Below, piece by piece: positions 9,178 to 17,970 of a stretch of DNA of 64,000 nt (within the stretch, counting starts at the first letter, position 1; the number at the start of each line of letters is the position of its first letter). Origin of the DNA: JTS-RE37 sp041744575 (GTDB lineage Bacteria > Bacteroidota > Bacteroidia > Flavobacteriales > Flavobacteriaceae); contig JBGTKP010000040.1 in assembly GCA_041744575.1 (NCBI GenBank), positions 18,693 through 82,692 on the forward strand, in the 5' to 3' direction. The notes below the pieces were generated by a model. It was not told the origin of the DNA, did not search any database, and worked only from the letters and a program-made list of their open reading frames with translations. The translations under genes and the position numbers were made by a program.

Positions 9178-9825
9178 TTAGTTCCTGCTCATTGCAGATA
9201 ACATGCCACCATAAACGCCGTTCAATGAAGAAAGGTTGCTGGCAAGGGATTCCATCTGATCTTTAAGGGCACCTGCATTCTGTACCACTTCTTCGTTGAT
9301 GGATGCCTGCCTGCTGGCACTTTCCAATTGCACTTTATACAAACTGTTCAGCGATTCCATCTGAGCTGCAGCGTGTGATAGCTCTTCAGAGTACTTTTTA
9401 GTGTGTTGTATGGCGTCCGCGGTAGGAGCGATTCCTTTTGCGGCACCTTCAAAGCTTCTGATGCTGTTCCCCAAACTGTCAAACAGTTCAGCGTCAATAT
9501 TGGCTTCTTTTAAAAGTTCATCCAATTTTCTTGATAACATGCCTTCCGCTTCTTTAGCATCTTCGGCATCATTCCTGCCATTGGAAGCGCCTCCTGCCAA
9601 TTCCGGATAAACAAGTGACCAATCAACCTCATCATCAACCGGTTCAAATGCGCTGATGGCAAAAATAAGAGCTTCAGTTATAAGACCTACTGCAAGAAGC
9701 AAACCGCCGGTGAGGGGTCCGAATTCCCAGTGCAGGATTTTAAATAGGGCCCCGATAATTACCACCGAAGCGCCAAGACCATAGGCCATGTTAAATAATT
9801 TCTTTGTTGATTTTGACTGTGCCAT
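9178..9825 (-). CDS. gldL: Gliding motility / type IX secretion motor protein GldL
   Basis: 215 residues. Two membrane helices form an N-terminal hairpin (about 12-30 and 38-60), followed by a cytoplasmic helical domain. Lys29, Glu51 and Glu61 in the hairpin appear to match charged positions that the Flavobacterium johnsoniae protein needs for proton use; that correspondence is from memory and by eye. GldL forms the pentameric stator around the GldM helices. Gene order is gldK, gldL, gldM, gldN. Confidence 0.95.
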   Translation of the reverse strand: MAQSKSTKKLFNMAYGLGASVVIIGALFKILHWEFGPLTGGLLLAVGLITEALIFAISAFEPVDDEVDWSLVYPELAGGASNGRNDAEDAKEAEGMLSRKLDELLKEANIDAELFDSLGNSIRSFEGAAKGIAPTADAIQHTKKYSEELSHAAAQMESLNSLYKVQLESASRQASINEEVVQNAGALKDQMESLASNLSSLNGVYGGMLSAMSRN

Positions 9826-9897
9826 AATTTCAATTTTAATTTAAGTTTACTATTAATTATAAGAATTTGGTTTTGGTTTGATTATATGTACGTAAAA

Positions 9898-11253
9898 TTA
9901 TTGTGTTGAGTCTTCCTCACCCATGTAATCCTGTACCGTTCTGAATCCGACATAGCTTCTGGCCGAATCCTTGTACTCGTAATCACGGGTACTTACCTGC
10001 AGGAAATAGGCAACATCCTTCCATGAACCTCCCCGGATCACTTTACGCGCATTCTCCGCATCCCCGCCATTAGGGTTCATCGTTGAAACGTACTCATAAG
10101 AGTTGGGGTCATAGCTGGAGTTGGTCCATTCCGAGACGTTTCCGGCCATATTGTAAAGGTTGTAATCGTTCGGTTCATAGGACTTTGCTTCCACCGTGTA
10201 AAGTGCCGCATCTGCCGCGTAATCCCCGCGTTGTGGTTTGAAGTTGGCCATAAAACATCCGGTATCACTGATCACATATGGACCTCCCCAGGGATAGGAT
10301 CCCCCTTCGATACCACCTCTGGCAGCGTACTCCCATTCTGCCTCAGTAGGAAGACGAAACTGATTTACAAATTGTTTTCCCCGTGTTTTCTGATCATCGT
10401 TCTTGAATTTGGTCCTCCAGTTGCAGAATGCTTTGGCCTGTTTCCAGGAGACTCCGACAACCGGATATTCGCTGTACGCATCGTGCCAGAAATAATCATT
10501 GTGCATCGGTTCATTGTAGGAGTATTCAAAATCCCTGATCCAAACTGTGGTATCCGGGTAAATTTCGAGGACCTCCTGCTTGATGAAATCCTTCCGCCTC
10601 TCGTTTTTTGAACGAGCAGCGGCCTCAATATCCATCCAGCTGTATTTGTACTTTAACTTGGTAACATCAATCGTACGCTGACCATTATAAGATTCTTCCT
10701 CCGGGATGTAAATGGAGTCCATTACCTCAGTATAATATTCATCCGGGTAATCGGACGTATCCCATACAACGTCCTCGTTCTTGTTCAATCCCCTTCCCTC
10801 ATAACCTGTTTCACCCATGCCGGAATAATTGTCGAGCATGTATTTATCGTAGTTGGAAAGTCTCGAAGTATCTGCATCCACAAAGGCGTAATCACCAATT
10901 CCTCCGTCCTCAGGTCCCAAACCGAGTTCGTCGGCAAGGATGGCCAGTCTGGTTCGGACAATAGAATCCTTTACCCATTCCACAAACTGCCGGTATTCAC
11001 TGTTTGTTATTTCGGTATCGTCCATATAAAAGGAACGCACGGTGACGGTCTTGGTTGGTGCGTTAAGCACCTGGGCCATGTCTTCTTCACTCTTACCCAT
11101 AATATAGGCTCCCCTGGGAATGAGTTCCATCCCGTAAGGTTTCTCAGGATACCATTTTTTACCCTGAACTCCTACGAGTTCTCCCTTTGTTTTTGAGCCA
11201 CAGCTACTTAGCAAAAAAACAAACGCTATAGATATTAACAATAGCTTCTTCAT
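9898..11253 (-). CDS. gldK: Gliding motility lipoprotein GldK (SUMF1-type domain)
   Basis: 451 residues with a lipoprotein signal ending LLSSC (Cys18). The body is a formylglycine-generating-enzyme/SUMF1-like fold: PRGAYIMGKSEED near 46, TEITNSEYRQFVEW near 81, FRLPTEAEWEYAARGG near 300 and MAGNVSEWTNSSYD near 365. In GldK the fold is structural; it forms the outer-membrane-associated ring with GldN. It is first of the four gld genes. The 114-bp region upstream shows no perfect TAnnTTTG box. Confidence 0.95.
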   Translation of the reverse strand: MKKLLLISIAFVFLLSSCGSKTKGELVGVQGKKWYPEKPYGMELIPRGAYIMGKSEEDMAQVLNAPTKTVTVRSFYMDDTEITNSEYRQFVEWVKDSIVRTRLAILADELGLGPEDGGIGDYAFVDADTSRLSNYDKYMLDNYSGMGETGYEGRGLNKNEDVVWDTSDYPDEYYTEVMDSIYIPEEESYNGQRTIDVTKLKYKYSWMDIEAAARSKNERRKDFIKQEVLEIYPDTTVWIRDFEYSYNEPMHNDYFWHDAYSEYPVVGVSWKQAKAFCNWRTKFKNDDQKTRGKQFVNQFRLPTEAEWEYAARGGIEGGSYPWGGPYVISDTGCFMANFKPQRGDYAADAALYTVEAKSYEPNDYNLYNMAGNVSEWTNSSYDPNSYEYVSTMNPNGGDAENARKVIRGGSWKDVAYFLQVSTRDYEYKDSARSYVGFRTVQDYMGEEDSTQ

Positions 11254-11367
11254 ACTTTAGGTTAATTTCGATTTAGACTTCAACAGTAACGCCAATTATT
11301 ATTCCTAAAACTGCTTTTTGAATAATTTATTGTATGAAACCGCCTGTGCTTTTAAATTATTTGTGCT

Positions 11368-12525
11368 TTAGTTTAGCCCTTTCTTACAGGCCTTTAACCA
11401 CCGTTCCGGGATATTCTGATCACATGCATCAAAATAGTCCTGCTCGGTGCATGGTAATAACGCAGGCACCTGGGGTTTAGTATGTGAAGTTGAAATAGCC
11501 GGGACCTCTACCCACCACCTTTCAGTAAGGTGACTTTTGTAGAAAATGAGCTGTTCCGTGTCCGTCGGGACATTGAATTTGGTGAAGTCCGCGTTGCCCG
11601 AAGCAGGAAACTCCCTGCGCCGGTAATTATGCCCTTCCATAAAGTACCAGATCATTTGTGCGACCATCTGGAAGGACTGTCCTGTATTCTCGCTTTCATA
11701 GATCCCGAAAACCCGGACATTGTCACTTATGCCGGCATAGCGCGTGATGGCACAGATCTCACGCCCTGTAAAACCGTTCGGAGAAAAGTTGCCGGATGGT
11801 CCCATTTCACTCGCCCTGATGGCTCTTGCATCTATGCTGACCACATTGGCGTGGCGCAATACTGGTTCCGCCAGACTCATGTCTGCCGCTATCTCACCAA
11901 GACGGTAGGCATCAAAGAATAAGCGTTCCATCAGGTCAACTTCCTCCTGAGCGTTAAAATAACTCTGGTACCCCAGGTTGGCGAAGTTGAACAGGTTATT
12001 GGGTTTGTCCGTGATGATCCGGCTCATGTAGGTATGCGATGATATAAGTTCGTCCTCCACACCAAAATCGAACCTGCTGTCCACAGAAACAAGGTTGACC
12101 ATTTCCCCTCTGCTGTCGTAGGCCCGGTAGGTGGCGTAGGTGATATCCTGGGTGGCGCCGATGATGATCGGGATCACCTCCTTTTCAAGGAGGCGGGCAA
12201 TGATGTCCCTGACCACAAAATAAGTATCCTCAACTGTTTCCCCTTCCTCCACGTCACCGAGATCGGCGATGGTCGCAGGCCAGTTGCCTCGCATAAGTTT
12301 GTATAACTGAATCCTGATCCCAGTAAGATCAAGCCGTTCCGGCTTGATCTCAAAAGCGTTTCTTGATTCATGAACTCCCAGTAGGGCAAAAGTGAGGTTG
12401 TCAAGGTCCGGAAGTCCGGTTTTCCTGGTGTGTTTCCGGATCGTTTTTCCAAGGGCCTGGGGTGGGAGTAATTCACAATGGGCCAATGCCTTATCTTCTA
12501 CCGGCACTAAAAAGTCAAATGCCAT
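11368..12525 (-). CDS. Arginase-family protein (formimidoylglutamase-like), metal ligands partly lost
   Basis: 385 residues with an arginase/ureohydrolase fold, of the type usually annotated as formimidoylglutamase in flavobacteria. The three metal motifs are recognisable but altered. The GGDHS position reads GATQD (123-127), losing the His ligand. The DAHxD position reads DSRFD (149-153), with Arg151 where His is expected. The SxDxD position reads SIDAR (230-234), with Arg234 replacing the second Asp. About half of the six manganese ligands are therefore missing, so ureohydrolase activity is doubtful; a structural or binding role is an inference. It lies 9 bases after topA and upstream of gldK on the same strand. 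No hut genes are nearby. Confidence 0.8.
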   Translation of the reverse strand: MAFDFLVPVEDKALAHCELLPPQALGKTIRKHTRKTGLPDLDNLTFALLGVHESRNAFEIKPERLDLTGIRIQLYKLMRGNWPATIADLGDVEEGETVEDTYFVVRDIIARLLEKEVIPIIIGATQDITYATYRAYDSRGEMVNLVSVDSRFDFGVEDELISSHTYMSRIITDKPNNLFNFANLGYQSYFNAQEEVDLMERLFFDAYRLGEIAADMSLAEPVLRHANVVSIDARAIRASEMGPSGNFSPNGFTGREICAITRYAGISDNVRVFGIYESENTGQSFQMVAQMIWYFMEGHNYRRREFPASGNADFTKFNVPTDTEQLIFYKSHLTERWWVEVPAISTSHTKPQVPALLPCTEQDYFDACDQNIPERWLKACKKGLN

Positions 12526-12534
12526 AGCCTTTTC

Positions 12535-15015
12535 TTAACTTTTGGTTTTCTTCGGCTTTTTACCTGTCTTTTTTTTGTCGAGTAAGGCCTGAACCTCTTC
12601 CAGGGACAGCTTTTGAGGGTCTACTTCCTTGGGGAGTTCAATTTTGGTTTTTCCCTTGATCACCGCATGCCGGCCCCATCGGGCCTTTTCAATCCGAATG
12701 CCTTCCCCGGACCATGCCTTTACCACCTTCTCTGCTTCTTTTTGAGATTTTGCCTCAATCAATTCCGAGATGTCCTTTTCACTCAAACGGTCAAAATCAT
12801 ATTTCTTTCCCACGTTGATGAACATCCCATCCCATTTGATGAAGGGTCCAAACCTGCCTTTTCCTTTGGTAACTTCTTTTCCCTTGAACGTACCTATCGG
12901 GGCATCCGCCTTTTGTTTGGCCATGATCAATTCTATGGCCCGGCTCAGCGAGATGTCAAAAGCACTTTCACCGGCATCCAGAGAAACGAACTTCTTACCA
13001 AAGCGTACATACGGGCCATATCGACCCACATTCGCTTCCACTTCCTCACCTTCATATTCCCCCAATTTCCTGGGAAGGGTGAAAAGCTCCATGGCATCTT
13101 CATAGGTAATGGTTCCAAGGGACTGATCCGGCAGAAGGCTTGCAAACAATGGCTTCTCTTCCTCTTCGACCGTTCCTATCTGCACCATTGGGCCAAAGCG
13201 ACCCAGTCGGACGGCTACCTGCCTGCCCGATTTGGGATCCGTTCCCAACACCCGCTCACCACTGGCTCTGTCCGCATTTTCCTCGACATCAAGCACCCGT
13301 GGGTGAAAGTCCTTGTAAAAGTCTTTCATGACCTTTTGCCAGTCCTCTTCCCCGGCGGCTATGCCATCAAAATCCTTTTCTACCTTAGCGGTAAAATTGT
13401 AATCGAGGATGTTGGCAAAATGCCCTACTAAAAAATCATTCACAATACTTCCAATATCGGTGGGCACCAGCTTACCTTTATCGGAACCGAAAGTCTCACT
13501 AAGGGACTTTTCCTTTATTTTACCATCTTCCAGTAAGAATTGAGTGTAGGGGCGTTCAACGCCGTCAACACTTCCTTTGTCCACATAGCCCCTGTTCTGG
13601 ATCGTTGAGATCGTAGGGGCGTAGGTTGAGGGGCGGCCTATGCCGAGTTCTTCTAGTTGCTTTACAAGCGATGCCTCCGTATAACGGTAGGGAGCCCTGG
13701 TGAACCGCTGGGTAGCGGTGATATGATTGTTGGTAAGCGGATCCCCCTTTTTCATGGAAGGCAACATCCCTTCCTGCTCTTCCGAGAGGTCCTCATCATC
13801 CATACCTTCCATATATACCTTTAAAAACCCGTCAAAGCGGATCACTTCCCCATTAGCTGTAAAGGTTTCCTGATGGGTGTCAGCCGCGATCTTTACGGAG
13901 GTACGTTCCAATTCCGCATCGCTCATCTGAGATGCGAGGGTCCGTTTCCAGATCAGCTCATACAGCCTTGACTGATCGTTTTCAAGTGTGGGGGATTGTA
14001 GCATCATATCCGTAGGTCTGATCGCCTCATGAGCTTCCTGCGCCCCCTTTGACTTCCCCTTAAAATTCCTGACAGTACTGTATCTCGGGCCGTAATTTTC
14101 CTCAATCGCATTTTTGGCCGCGCTGATCGCTTCCCCGGATAAATTCACACTGTCGGTCCTCATGTAAGTAATAAGCCCGGCTTCGTAGAGTCGCTGGGCG
14201 ACCTGCATGGTACGGGAAACTGAGAAATACAATTTCCTGGAAGCTTCCTGTTGCAGTGTAGATGTCGTGAAAGGCGCTGAAGGCGACTTTTTAGCCGGTT
14301 TTTTATCCAGCCCGTCCACAGAAAAGGATGCCCCAATATTTTTTTTCAGGAATGCTTCCGCTTCGCCCCTGGATCCAAAACCACCGGCCAGCCTGGCTGT
14401 AAAAACCTGGCCTTCCGTGGTGACGAATTCGGCCGCGACCTTAAAAGAAGCGACAGGTTGAAAGGCCTCAATTTCACGTTCTCTCTCGACAATTAACCTC
14501 ACCGCTACCGACTGAACCCTCCCTGCTGAAAGTCCGGGTTTTATTTTTTTCCAGAGTACCGGCGACAGTTCGTACCCTACCAGCCGATCCAGGACCCTTC
14601 GGGCCTGCTGTGCATTTACAAGGTCGTAATTTATGGCCCTTGGGTTCTCAATAGCCCTGAGAATCGCAGGTTTTGTAATGGAATTGAAGACGATGCGCCT
14701 GGTCTTGTCCTTATCGAGGTTCAGGGTCTCTGCGAGGTGCCATGAAATGGCCTCCCCCTCGCGGTCTTCATCACTTGCCAGCCAGATGATGTCTGCCTTT
14801 TCGGCCAGTTCCTTCAATTGCTTGACTATTGCTTTCTTATCTTTATCGACTATATATTGCGGCTTAAAATTGTTCTCAACATCAACCCCCAGCTCCTTGG
14901 AAGGCAAGTCGGCAATATGGCCAAAACAGGAGGTGACCTTAAAATCCTTGCCCAGGAATTTTTCTATGGTTTTTGCCTTTGCAGGCGATTCAACAATCAC
15001 TAAGTTCTTAGCCAT
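12535..15015 (-). CDS. topA: DNA topoisomerase I (type IA)
   Basis: 826 residues from ATG 15015, which gives the family start MAKNLVIVESPAKAKTIEKF; an earlier in-frame codon lies inside the promoter region. TOPRIM acidic residues are in SDEDREGE (81-88), and the catalytic tyrosine is Tyr284 in LITYMRTDS. The C-terminus carries several GRFGP/GRYGP-type repeats (RLGRFGPMVQ, NVGRYGPYVRFG, GKGRFGPFIKW, ARWGRHAVIKG) in place of zinc-ribbon Cys clusters, and ends in a Lys-rich tail. It relaxes negative supercoils. It has its own TACTTTTG promoter box and is probably cotranscribed with the arginase-like gene. Confidence 0.97.
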   Translation of the reverse strand: MAKNLVIVESPAKAKTIEKFLGKDFKVTSCFGHIADLPSKELGVDVENNFKPQYIVDKDKKAIVKQLKELAEKADIIWLASDEDREGEAISWHLAETLNLDKDKTRRIVFNSITKPAILRAIENPRAINYDLVNAQQARRVLDRLVGYELSPVLWKKIKPGLSAGRVQSVAVRLIVEREREIEAFQPVASFKVAAEFVTTEGQVFTARLAGGFGSRGEAEAFLKKNIGASFSVDGLDKKPAKKSPSAPFTTSTLQQEASRKLYFSVSRTMQVAQRLYEAGLITYMRTDSVNLSGEAISAAKNAIEENYGPRYSTVRNFKGKSKGAQEAHEAIRPTDMMLQSPTLENDQSRLYELIWKRTLASQMSDAELERTSVKIAADTHQETFTANGEVIRFDGFLKVYMEGMDDEDLSEEQEGMLPSMKKGDPLTNNHITATQRFTRAPYRYTEASLVKQLEELGIGRPSTYAPTISTIQNRGYVDKGSVDGVERPYTQFLLEDGKIKEKSLSETFGSDKGKLVPTDIGSIVNDFLVGHFANILDYNFTAKVEKDFDGIAAGEEDWQKVMKDFYKDFHPRVLDVEENADRASGERVLGTDPKSGRQVAVRLGRFGPMVQIGTVEEEEKPLFASLLPDQSLGTITYEDAMELFTLPRKLGEYEGEEVEANVGRYGPYVRFGKKFVSLDAGESAFDISLSRAIELIMAKQKADAPIGTFKGKEVTKGKGRFGPFIKWDGMFINVGKKYDFDRLSEKDISELIEAKSQKEAEKVVKAWSGEGIRIEKARWGRHAVIKGKTKIELPKEVDPQKLSLEEVQALLDKKKTGKKPKKTKS

Positions 15016-15034
15016 TCCTTGGTTTTTGAAGCCA

Positions 15035-15042
15035 CAAAAGTA
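15035..15042 (-). promoter_or_regulatory. topA promoter -7 box (TACTTTTG)
   Basis: An exact TAnnTTTG match on the minus strand, with TTG triplets 17 and 21 bases further upstream, in the range expected for the -33 element. The predicted leader before the topA ATG is about 13 nt. It also rejects the longer topA start, which would lie upstream of the promoter. Confidence 0.6.
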
Positions 15043-15084
15043 GATTAAATTTTTTATTTCAATCAATACCTATGACCCGGGCCA

Positions 15085-15114
15085 TAAAAAAACGTCCCGC
15101 AATTGCTGGACGTT
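15085..15114 (-). terminator. Terminator after the LVIVD lipoprotein gene
   Basis: A 7-bp stem AACGTCC with GGACGTT. The 10-nt loop contains the self-complementary GCAATTGC. On the minus strand it is followed by TTTTTTT. It lies 21 bp past the stop at 15136 and upstream of the topA promoter. Confidence 0.8.
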
Positions 15115-15135
15115 TCCTCTCATTTTCATCGCAAT

Positions 15136-16365
15136 TTAATTCAGTTCAAGTGTGCTCAGAAGCGAAATTTCATCCGCCTGATATTCATATTGGTAGAGGA
15201 TGCCGTCACCGATCATCATGAGCATGTCTTCACGGGGTATCACGTCAAAAGCGATAATATCCTCAAAGTGATTTAACTCTATCAGGTCCTCCACATTGGA
15301 TTTGTCATACACCTTGAGACCTGATGCGCCATCACAAACAAAGAGTTTATTATCTTTTACCCCCAGTCCGTAAGGTTCATCCATCGGATAACTCTTTAGA
15401 AGGGTGGGCGAAGTGATTGTCGAAATATCAATTATAAACAATCCGCTTTCCGTTGCACCACAGCTATTGCCTCCCCTAAGGGTTACATAGGCATAATCTC
15501 CGTCAACTACCACCGGATCACAAGCGGTACCATGCTGAAATTCCGAAACGAATTCAGGGCTCGAAGGGCTGCTGATATTATAAATGTACATCCCGCTCCT
15601 GCTGCCAAGGAAAAGATGGTTCCCGGATTGGAAAATGGTTTCAATGTCAAAACCGGCATAAACATCCTCAAGATCCTGTGGCTGTGCCAGATTGCTTATG
15701 TCAAAAACATTAATACTGTGACTGTCAACGGCATAGAGGAAATTGCCGGCGATATTGAAGCGGGCAAGCGATCCCCCCTGCCCCACCGAGGCTTCGGGGG
15801 CGGCATTCATAACGACACCCGTGTCGATTTCGTAATTCGTTTCCTCTATCAGCCTTCTTTCAGTGCTTACTTCCCATCCTACGAGAATGGCATCCTGACC
15901 CACGCCGTTATATTCAAAGATGTCGGCTTCTGCCGGCCAGATCACATTATCCCGCAGTACATTGTCCAGCCTTGTCACTATTTTAATATCATTGATGTCG
16001 GAAATATCCAGTACGATGAGGTCCGTGATACTATCCGCATATAGGTAATTATCCTTGACAGAAATGTCCACATTGCCCGCAATCTTTATAAAAGATACCT
16101 TTCTGGGGGCTTCGGGATTGCTGTTGTCAATTACATGAACCCCCTTGTACTTGTCATTCACAAAAATATAATTCTCATAGGCATAGATCTTCCCGGACTC
16201 ATCAATGGGTTGAGGTGCTACCACGCCTACGCTGTTTTTGAATTCCGTCAGGCTCATGGTCAGTGGCCTGGCCACCAGGTATTCTGCATAGTCACCCTCT
16301 TTTTTATCACAGGAAAGAAGTCCGAGGATGAGGAGGACCAGAAGGAGCGGTTTATTTGTTTTCAT
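15136..16365 (-). CDS. LVIVD-repeat lipoprotein
   Basis: 409 residues. The signal peptide ends in a lipobox (LLILGLLSC, Cys19). The body is a series of LVIVD-type repeats predicted to form a beta-propeller, for example GVHVIDNSNPEAP near 78, DLIVLDISDINDI near 117, INVFDISNLAQP near 218 and LFIIDISTITSP near 315. Such proteins are anchored in the outer membrane and often lie near adhesion or secretion genes; no enzymatic role is known. It stands alone with its own terminator, divergent from miaB. No TAnnTTTG box was found upstream. Confidence 0.88.
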   Translation of the reverse strand: MKTNKPLLLVLLILGLLSCDKKEGDYAEYLVARPLTMSLTEFKNSVGVVAPQPIDESGKIYAYENYIFVNDKYKGVHVIDNSNPEAPRKVSFIKIAGNVDISVKDNYLYADSITDLIVLDISDINDIKIVTRLDNVLRDNVIWPAEADIFEYNGVGQDAILVGWEVSTERRLIEETNYEIDTGVVMNAAPEASVGQGGSLARFNIAGNFLYAVDSHSINVFDISNLAQPQDLEDVYAGFDIETIFQSGNHLFLGSRSGMYIYNISSPSSPEFVSEFQHGTACDPVVVDGDYAYVTLRGGNSCGATESGLFIIDISTITSPTLLKSYPMDEPYGLGVKDNKLFVCDGASGLKVYDKSNVEDLIELNHFEDIIAFDVIPREDMLMMIGDGILYQYEYQADEISLLSTLELN

Positions 16366-16478
16366 AAAGGTTGTTGTATCACTTGGTTGTTGATGATCAG
16401 ATACCGTTAATGTTGTTAAGTTGCGCCTGTATTCTGAAATAATTAACTGTCAAATTGTCAGAAAATTGTATTATATCT

Positions 16479-16486
16479 TATCTTTG
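16479..16486 (+). promoter_or_regulatory. miaB promoter -7 box (TATCTTTG)
   Basis: An exact TAnnTTTG match. A TTG at 16455-16457 lies 21 bases upstream, a good fit for the -33 element. The transcript would start near 16492, a few bases before the ATG at 16499, giving a very short leader. Confidence 0.6.
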
Positions 16487-16498
16487 CCAACCTTATGA

Positions 16499-17965
16499 AT
16501 GGCTGAAACATCCTTTGGAAAAATGAAGCACATCACTGATGAGCGTATCAAAAGAATAGAAATGAAGGTAGCCGGATTCCCGGCGAACGCCAGGAAACTT
16601 TATATTGAAAGTTATGGCTGCCAGATGAATTTTTCCGATAGTGAAATTGTCGCGTCCATTCTTGCCGGGGAAGGTTTTACAACCACAGAGTCCCTGGATG
16701 ATGCAGACCTTGTGCTCGTAAATACGTGCTCCATCCGGGATAAAGCCGAGCAAACGGTTCGAAAGCGGCTGGAGAAGTTCAACGCTGTGAAAAAAGAAAG
16801 GCCGCATTTGAAGGTGGGTGTATTGGGGTGCATGGCGGAGCGGTTGAAAAGCCGGTTTCTTGAGGAGGAAAAAATTGTGGACATGGTCGTGGGGCCTGAC
16901 GCCTATAAGGATCTTCCCAACCTTGTCCGGGAAATTGACATGGGCAGGAATGCCATGAATGTACTGCTCTCCCGCGACGAGACCTACGGAGACATAGCGC
17001 CGGTCCGGTTGCATACCAATGGCGTATCCGCTTTTGTGACCATTACCAGGGGCTGTGACAATATGTGTACTTTTTGTGTGGTTCCTTTCACCAGAGGCCG
17101 CGAAAGAAGCAGGGATCCCCATTCCATACTGGACGAGGTAACCCAGCTCTGGAACAACGGCTACCGTGAAGTAACGTTACTTGGCCAGAATGTGGACAGT
17201 TATCTGTGGTATGGGGGCGGATTAAAAAAAGAGTATGCAAAAGCTTCCGCGATGCAACAGGCAACGGCATTGAATTTCAGCGGTCTGCTCAATATGGTTG
17301 CCATCGCCCAACCCAGGATGCGTATCCGCTTCTCCACTTCCAATCCTCAGGATATGACCCTGGAAGTCATTGAAACCATGGCCAGACATAAAAATATCTG
17401 CAATTATATCCATCTTCCGGTACAAAGCGGAAGTGATCGGATCCTGAAAGCCATGAACCGCCTGCATACAAGGGAGGATTACTTCCGATTAATAGATCAT
17501 ATCCGTCGGATCATCCCGGATTGTGCCATCAGCCAGGATATGATCAGCGGATTTCCCACCGAGTCAGAGCAGGATCATCAGGATACACTGACATTGATGG
17601 ACTATGTAAAATATGATTTCGGATTTATGTTCGCCTATTCCGAAAGGCCCGGAACCACGGCTGCAAGAAAACTAAAGGATGATGTTTCGCAGGATGTCAA
17701 GAAGCGGAGGCTCGGTGAAATTATTGCCAGACAGAGGGAGCACAGTCTTTACAGGACCAGGCAGCACCTTGGTAAGGTGGAAGAAGTCCTGATCGAAGGG
17801 CCTTCAAAAAAATCGGAGAACGAATGGATGGGACGGAATTCCCAGAACACCGTGGTCGTATTTCCAAAGGAAGAATACCGCAAAGGAGACTTTGTTATGG
17901 TTCACATCCGCGACTGTACATCGGCTACCCTGCAAGGAAAAGCGATCGGTCATTCCAAACAGTAA
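16499..17965 (+). CDS. miaB: tRNA-2-methylthio-N6-isopentenyladenosine37 synthase MiaB
   Basis: 488 residues. The N-terminal UPF0004 domain begins with ESYGCQMNFSDSE (about 38-50) and has two more Cys in VNTCSIR and VLGCMAER. The radical-SAM motif is TRGCDNMCTFC (CxxxCxxC, near 185-195), followed by VPFTRGRERSR. A TRAM domain closes the protein. MiaB uses two iron-sulfur clusters to methylthiolate i6A37 in tRNAs reading U-starting codons. It is first of the plus-strand run leading to groEL, only 5 bases before the sigma-54 activator gene. A shorter start at MKHITDER is possible. Confidence 0.96.
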   Translation: MAETSFGKMKHITDERIKRIEMKVAGFPANARKLYIESYGCQMNFSDSEIVASILAGEGFTTTESLDDADLVLVNTCSIRDKAEQTVRKRLEKFNAVKKERPHLKVGVLGCMAERLKSRFLEEEKIVDMVVGPDAYKDLPNLVREIDMGRNAMNVLLSRDETYGDIAPVRLHTNGVSAFVTITRGCDNMCTFCVVPFTRGRERSRDPHSILDEVTQLWNNGYREVTLLGQNVDSYLWYGGGLKKEYAKASAMQQATALNFSGLLNMVAIAQPRMRIRFSTSNPQDMTLEVIETMARHKNICNYIHLPVQSGSDRILKAMNRLHTREDYFRLIDHIRRIIPDCAISQDMISGFPTESEQDHQDTLTLMDYVKYDFGFMFAYSERPGTTAARKLKDDVSQDVKKRRLGEIIARQREHSLYRTRQHLGKVEEVLIEGPSKKSENEWMGRNSQNTVVVFPKEEYRKGDFVMVHIRDCTSATLQGKAIGHSKQ

Positions 17966-17970
17966 TACAC

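Noticed and set aside
12613..13431. 272-codon open frame antisense to topA
   Set aside because: Rich in Phe, His and Cys runs with no family match, lying fully inside topA; a shadow frame.
16493..17122. 209-codon open frame antisense to miaB
   Set aside because: Covers the conserved Cys motifs of miaB on the other strand and shows no domain; a shadow frame.
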